Origin: Rubripirellula amarantea
Lineage (GTDB): Bacteria > Planctomycetota > Planctomycetia > Pirellulales > Pirellulaceae
Direction of reading: 5' to 3'
Assembly (NCBI RefSeq): GCF_007859865.1
Contig: NZ_SJPI01000004.1
Span: 186,001 to 250,000 of the forward strand
DNA: 64,000 nucleotides
In this document: positions 61,914 to 64,000 of the stretch, one piece after another
Layout of the letters: each line of letters begins with the position of its first letter
Numbering within the stretch: position 1 is the first letter of the stretch
Program-made: the position numbers and the translations under genes
The notes under the pieces: model-generated
Seen by the model: the letters and a program-made list of their open reading frames with translations, nothing else
Databases searched by the model: none
What the model was told of the DNA's origin: nothing

Positions 61914-62164
61914 GATTTGCTTGACACGGAATTGATTCGAATCCGATTGCCGTCATCGCTTAGCGAGAAAAGCTTCTTATCGTGTTCTTCAACCACGGCA
62001 AGGACCTGTTCGACCGATACGCTCTTACCCGAGGCGTTCGCTTTTTCGACAAGTTCGGTAACGACAAAATAGCCCTCGTCGTCAGGTTTAATACCGATCG
62101 AATGGGGCTCGTGACGCATGATGTACGTCAAGTACTTACTGATCCGGGTGAGTCGTTTGTTCAT
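61910..62164 (-). CDS. KptA/Tpt1 N-terminal-domain-only protein
   Basis: An 84-residue protein matching the N-terminal winged-helix part of RNA 2'-phosphotransferase: TRISKYLTYIMRHEPHSIG, then DDEGYFVVTELVEKA and the segment KKLFSLSDDGNRIRI, where full-length KptA continues into the catalytic ADP-ribosylation domain. Here the protein stops nine residues later, and the downstream DNA encodes a methyltransferase with no trace of the missing domain in any frame. It is therefore either a stable free-standing domain or a relic kept for coupling to the methyltransferase gene. ATG 62164 was chosen; a GTG at 62200 also lies in frame. RNA binding is possible, catalysis is not expected. Confidence 0.75.
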   Translation of the reverse strand: MNKRLTRISKYLTYIMRHEPHSIGIKPDDEGYFVVTELVEKANASGKSVSVEQVLAVVEEHDKKLFSLSDDGNRIRINSVSSKS

Positions 62165-62212
62165 GAGGCAGAGTTTAACTAAAACACCGCCTTTGGGCAC
62201 CCGCGTTCCAAA

Positions 62213-63460
62213 TCACTCAGAGTCGGGATCTAGATACTCGTCGTGAATGGCCAAGATCTCATCAAAGCGCCTTAGAAAGGCGTCCAAGACATCAGCATCG
62301 AAATGACTGCCACGGCCTTCTTTCAAGATTTCCAGGCACTTTTCGATCGAAAACGCCTTCTTGTAGGGTCGCGCAGAACTGAGAGCATCAAAAACATCAG
62401 CCACGGCGACGATGCGACCTTCTAGCGGAATGTCGTCGCCCGAAATTCCAAGCGGATACCCCGAACCGTCCCATTTTTCGTGGTGCGATGCGGCAATGAC
62501 CGAAGCGAGTTTCAAAACCGGTGAGTTTGTTGACCCCATGATCTGCATGCCGACTGACGCATGTGATTGCAAGCGGATCGACTCTTCTTCGGTGAGCGGA
62601 TTGATGATCTTGCGACCAATCGTGCAATGAGAACGCATCAAGTCGAATTCTTGAGGATCAAGTTTTCCTGGTTTGTGCAAGATCGCATCAGGAATCCCAA
62701 TCTTGCCAACGTCATGTAGCTGGGCGGCTTGTTCAAGCAAATCGAGATCATTGGCGTCGTACCCCAATTCGACCGCAATCACCCTTGAGTAGCGTCCAAC
62801 GCGAGTGACGTGGTGGCCAGTATCATCGTCTCGGTACTCACCGGCGCGTGCCAAGCAGTGGATAGCTTCTTGGCGAGAAAGCACCAATTCCTGAGTCCGA
62901 ATCATGACCTGCTTTTCAAGCTGCTCGGAATAGTCGGCCAAGTGATCTTGGTATGCCTTCACAGCGAGCACGTTCTGCACTCGCAACATCAATTCACTCG
63001 GATCAACTGGCTTCGCCAGGAAGTCGGACGCTCCCAAACGCAAGGCCTTTAGCTTTACATCAGGATCATTCGATGCCGTTAAGACGATCGCCGGAATCAT
63101 CTTCAGGTCTTTCTTGGACCGCATCAGTTCAAGAATTTCTAGCCCCGAGATGTGAGGCATATTGATGTCGAGCAAAAGAATATCGGGTTTCTGAGTGGTG
63201 ACTTTCTCAATCGCAGTTGAGGAATCAGTCGTGGTCAGAAAGTTCGTAAACCCTTCTTCTTCCAAATATGCCTTGACGATCTCGATGTTGATCATCTCAT
63301 CGTCAACGATCATGATGCGCGCCGTTCGAGCGTGCTTGGTTTCACAGAATGCCGGGGCGGATCTTTCACCCAAACCACAAGTCAGCAGCGCTAACCCGTT
63401 TACGGCAGCGTCGGCAAGATCGGTGATGGAGTTGGTCTGAATCATTAAGTCTTGTCGCAA
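62213..63460 (-). CDS. Response regulator with HD-GYP domain (cyclic-di-GMP phosphodiesterase)
   Basis: A 415-residue protein. A receiver domain (about 45-165) has RIMIVDDEMINIEIV and the phosphoacceptor Asp in DILLLDINMPHISGLEIL. The HD-GYP domain (about 205-400) has HHVTRVGRYS, H249-D250 in LHDVGKIGIPDAILHKPGKL, and the diagnostic stretch HHEKWDGSGYPLGISGDDIPLEGRI read as two parts, HHEKWDGSGYP and GDDIPLEGRIVAVADVFDAL. Such proteins hydrolyse cyclic di-GMP under phosphorelay control. The first 40 residues are not part of either domain, and ATG 63445 is an alternative start. The upstream HPt-containing gene on the same strand is a plausible phosphodonor. Confidence 0.94.
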   Translation of the reverse strand: MRQDLMIQTNSITDLADAAVNGLALLTCGLGERSAPAFCETKHARTARIMIVDDEMINIEIVKAYLEEEGFTNFLTTTDSSTAIEKVTTQKPDILLLDINMPHISGLEILELMRSKKDLKMIPAIVLTASNDPDVKLKALRLGASDFLAKPVDPSELMLRVQNVLAVKAYQDHLADYSEQLEKQVMIRTQELVLSRQEAIHCLARAGEYRDDDTGHHVTRVGRYSRVIAVELGYDANDLDLLEQAAQLHDVGKIGIPDAILHKPGKLDPQEFDLMRSHCTIGRKIINPLTEEESIRLQSHASVGMQIMGSTNSPVLKLASVIAASHHEKWDGSGYPLGISGDDIPLEGRIVAVADVFDALSSARPYKKAFSIEKCLEILKEGRGSHFDADVLDAFLRRFDEILAIHDEYLDPDSE

Positions 63461-63611
63461 TCGTCATTCGCCGGGAAAACTACATTCCTGTGAAAATTAG
63501 GACACCGACAGCATGGGTGTGCAATTCAACGAGTGAGTGTTCGCTAGGTTCTCGTTTGTTGGGTCAGTTGTTCGCTTCGTAACGGTCGTATCGCAAAAAC
63601 CATAGTCAGCC

Positions 63612-63632
63612 GGCTTGGCGTATTGCCAAGCC
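63612..63632 (-). terminator. Hairpin just after the HPt-domain gene
   Basis: GGCTTGGC (63612-63619), a five-base loop and GCCAAGCC (63625-63632) form a perfect eight-bp stem starting five bases beyond the stop codon of the HPt-containing gene. On the transcribed minus strand a T run follows only about 20 bases later, so it is a weak intrinsic terminator at best. It may limit read-through into the HD-GYP gene. Confidence 0.4.
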
Positions 63633-63637
63633 CGTCA

Positions 63638-64000
63638 CTAAACCTCCTCTATCGCGGGCATCTCAATACGAGATTTCAACCCGCGAAGTTCATTCACCAG
63701 TGTGGGGATTGAATCCAAATCGCCATCCCGAGCCATCATTTCCATGCGTGCGGCTGCTTCAGATATTGTCGCAAAGCCACAATTGCCGCTGGCACCCTTA
63801 ATAGCGTGTGCGAGTTGTCGAAGAGATTCTTCGTCAGCGCGTTCAAGTGCATTGTCCATTGCGTCAAATCGGTTATCCAGATCGTTGACGAACCCAGATA
63901 CGATCGCATGGAACTTCGCTTTATGAACGGGCAAAGTCGAGATGATCGGAGCGTCGTCGTTATCTTGGCTCGTCGAGTCCGGCAGAGACTGTGGCGGATC
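63638..64000 (-). CDS. C-terminal part of a protein ending in an HPt domain (partial)
   Basis: The frame is open to the right edge with no stop, so this is the 3' end of a larger gene, most likely a hybrid sensor kinase. The visible 120 residues begin with an acidic, Ser/Asp-rich linker (DSTSQDNDDAPIISTLPVH) and continue into a helical HPt domain, with the phosphorylatable His in LAHAIKGASGNCGF. A TTG at 63934 could start a free-standing HPt, but the linker preceding it is typical of hybrid kinases and argues against this. It is upstream of, and co-directional with, the HD-GYP response regulator, which could receive its phosphate. Confidence 0.8.
   Translation of the reverse strand, partial: DPPQSLPDSTSQDNDDAPIISTLPVHKAKFHAIVSGFVNDLDNRFDAMDNALERADEESLRQLAHAIKGASGNCGFATISEAAARMEMMARDGDLDSIPTLVNELRGLKSRIEMPAIEEV

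Noticed and set aside
61910-62164. Frameshift splitting a full-length KptA gene
   Set aside because: All three downstream minus-strand frames were considered. The next coding sequence is a complete methyltransferase with no KptA catalytic motifs.

Overview
The window looks like chromosome of a planctomycete of the Pirellulales / Rhodopirellula type. The evidence is a DUF1501 protein next to a PSCyt1-PSCyt2-PSD1 cytochrome-like protein, a secreted FGly sulfatase, a large MoxR / DUF58 / BatA-like operon, KDO (LPS) genes, many GTG or TTG starts, and Shine-Dalgarno sites that are often weak or absent. All assignments come from reading sequence motifs; no database search was run. I found no tRNA, rRNA, insertion sequence or CRISPR array.

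Layout. (1) 0-7.3 kb holds a small membrane protein, then aroB, an M24 aminopeptidase, accB-accC, a membrane protein, and an FAD oxidoreductase carrying the WxWxIP motif of flavin-dependent halogenases. (2) 7.5-14 kb, minus strand, holds the DUF1501 / PSCyt-PSD1 pair and a sulfatase with a C-terminal domain that resembles jacalin lectins. (3) 14-18.4 kb is a beta-1,2-glucan module. An OpgH/MdoH-type glucan synthase, with a small unknown gene before it, is divergent from a Tat-exported GH144-type endo-beta-1,2-glucanase. The glucanase leader carries two palindromic direct repeats and a terminator-like hairpin. (4) 18.6-33.2 kb is an exopolysaccharide locus: a Wzc-type co-polymerase / tyrosine kinase, two Wzy-like polymerases, a Wzx flippase, three GT4 glycosyltransferases, a sulfotransferase, and two methyltransferases (one FkbM type). 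The product is probably a sulfated, methylated polymer. (5) 33.4-38.3 kb holds DUF4404, a small unknown protein, a PIG-L deacetylase, an ammonium transporter with a clear terminator, and a GH18 enzyme. (6) 38.5-43.2 kb holds kdsD-kdsC followed by a 1010-residue protein in the position where proteobacteria keep lptC-lptA. It looks like a giant fused LptC/LptA-type protein. (7) 43.4-50.1 kb holds an orphan response regulator, two alpha/beta hydrolases, an exported M3 peptidase, a membrane protein and an SRPBCC-TIGR01777 fusion. (8) 50.2-61.3 kb is a tightly coupled six-gene operon, mostly with 4-nt stop/start overlaps: MoxR AAA+, DUF58, BatA-like VWA protein, a 1201-residue coiled-coil membrane protein, a VWA/GATase-like membrane protein, and a caspase-fold-like protein that appears to lack the catalytic cysteine. 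(9) 61.3-64 kb, minus strand, holds a methyltransferase coupled to a KptA N-terminal-domain-only protein, an HD-GYP response regulator, and the 3' end of a protein with a C-terminal HPt domain that runs off the window.

Cell-envelope functions dominate: periplasmic glucan, sulfated exopolysaccharide, KDO/LPS transport and a MoxR-linked envelope operon, with signalling genes at the right edge. The observations most worth following are the giant LptC/LptA-like protein, the two-site operator plus hairpin before the GH144 gene, and the pseudo-caspase in the MoxR operon.
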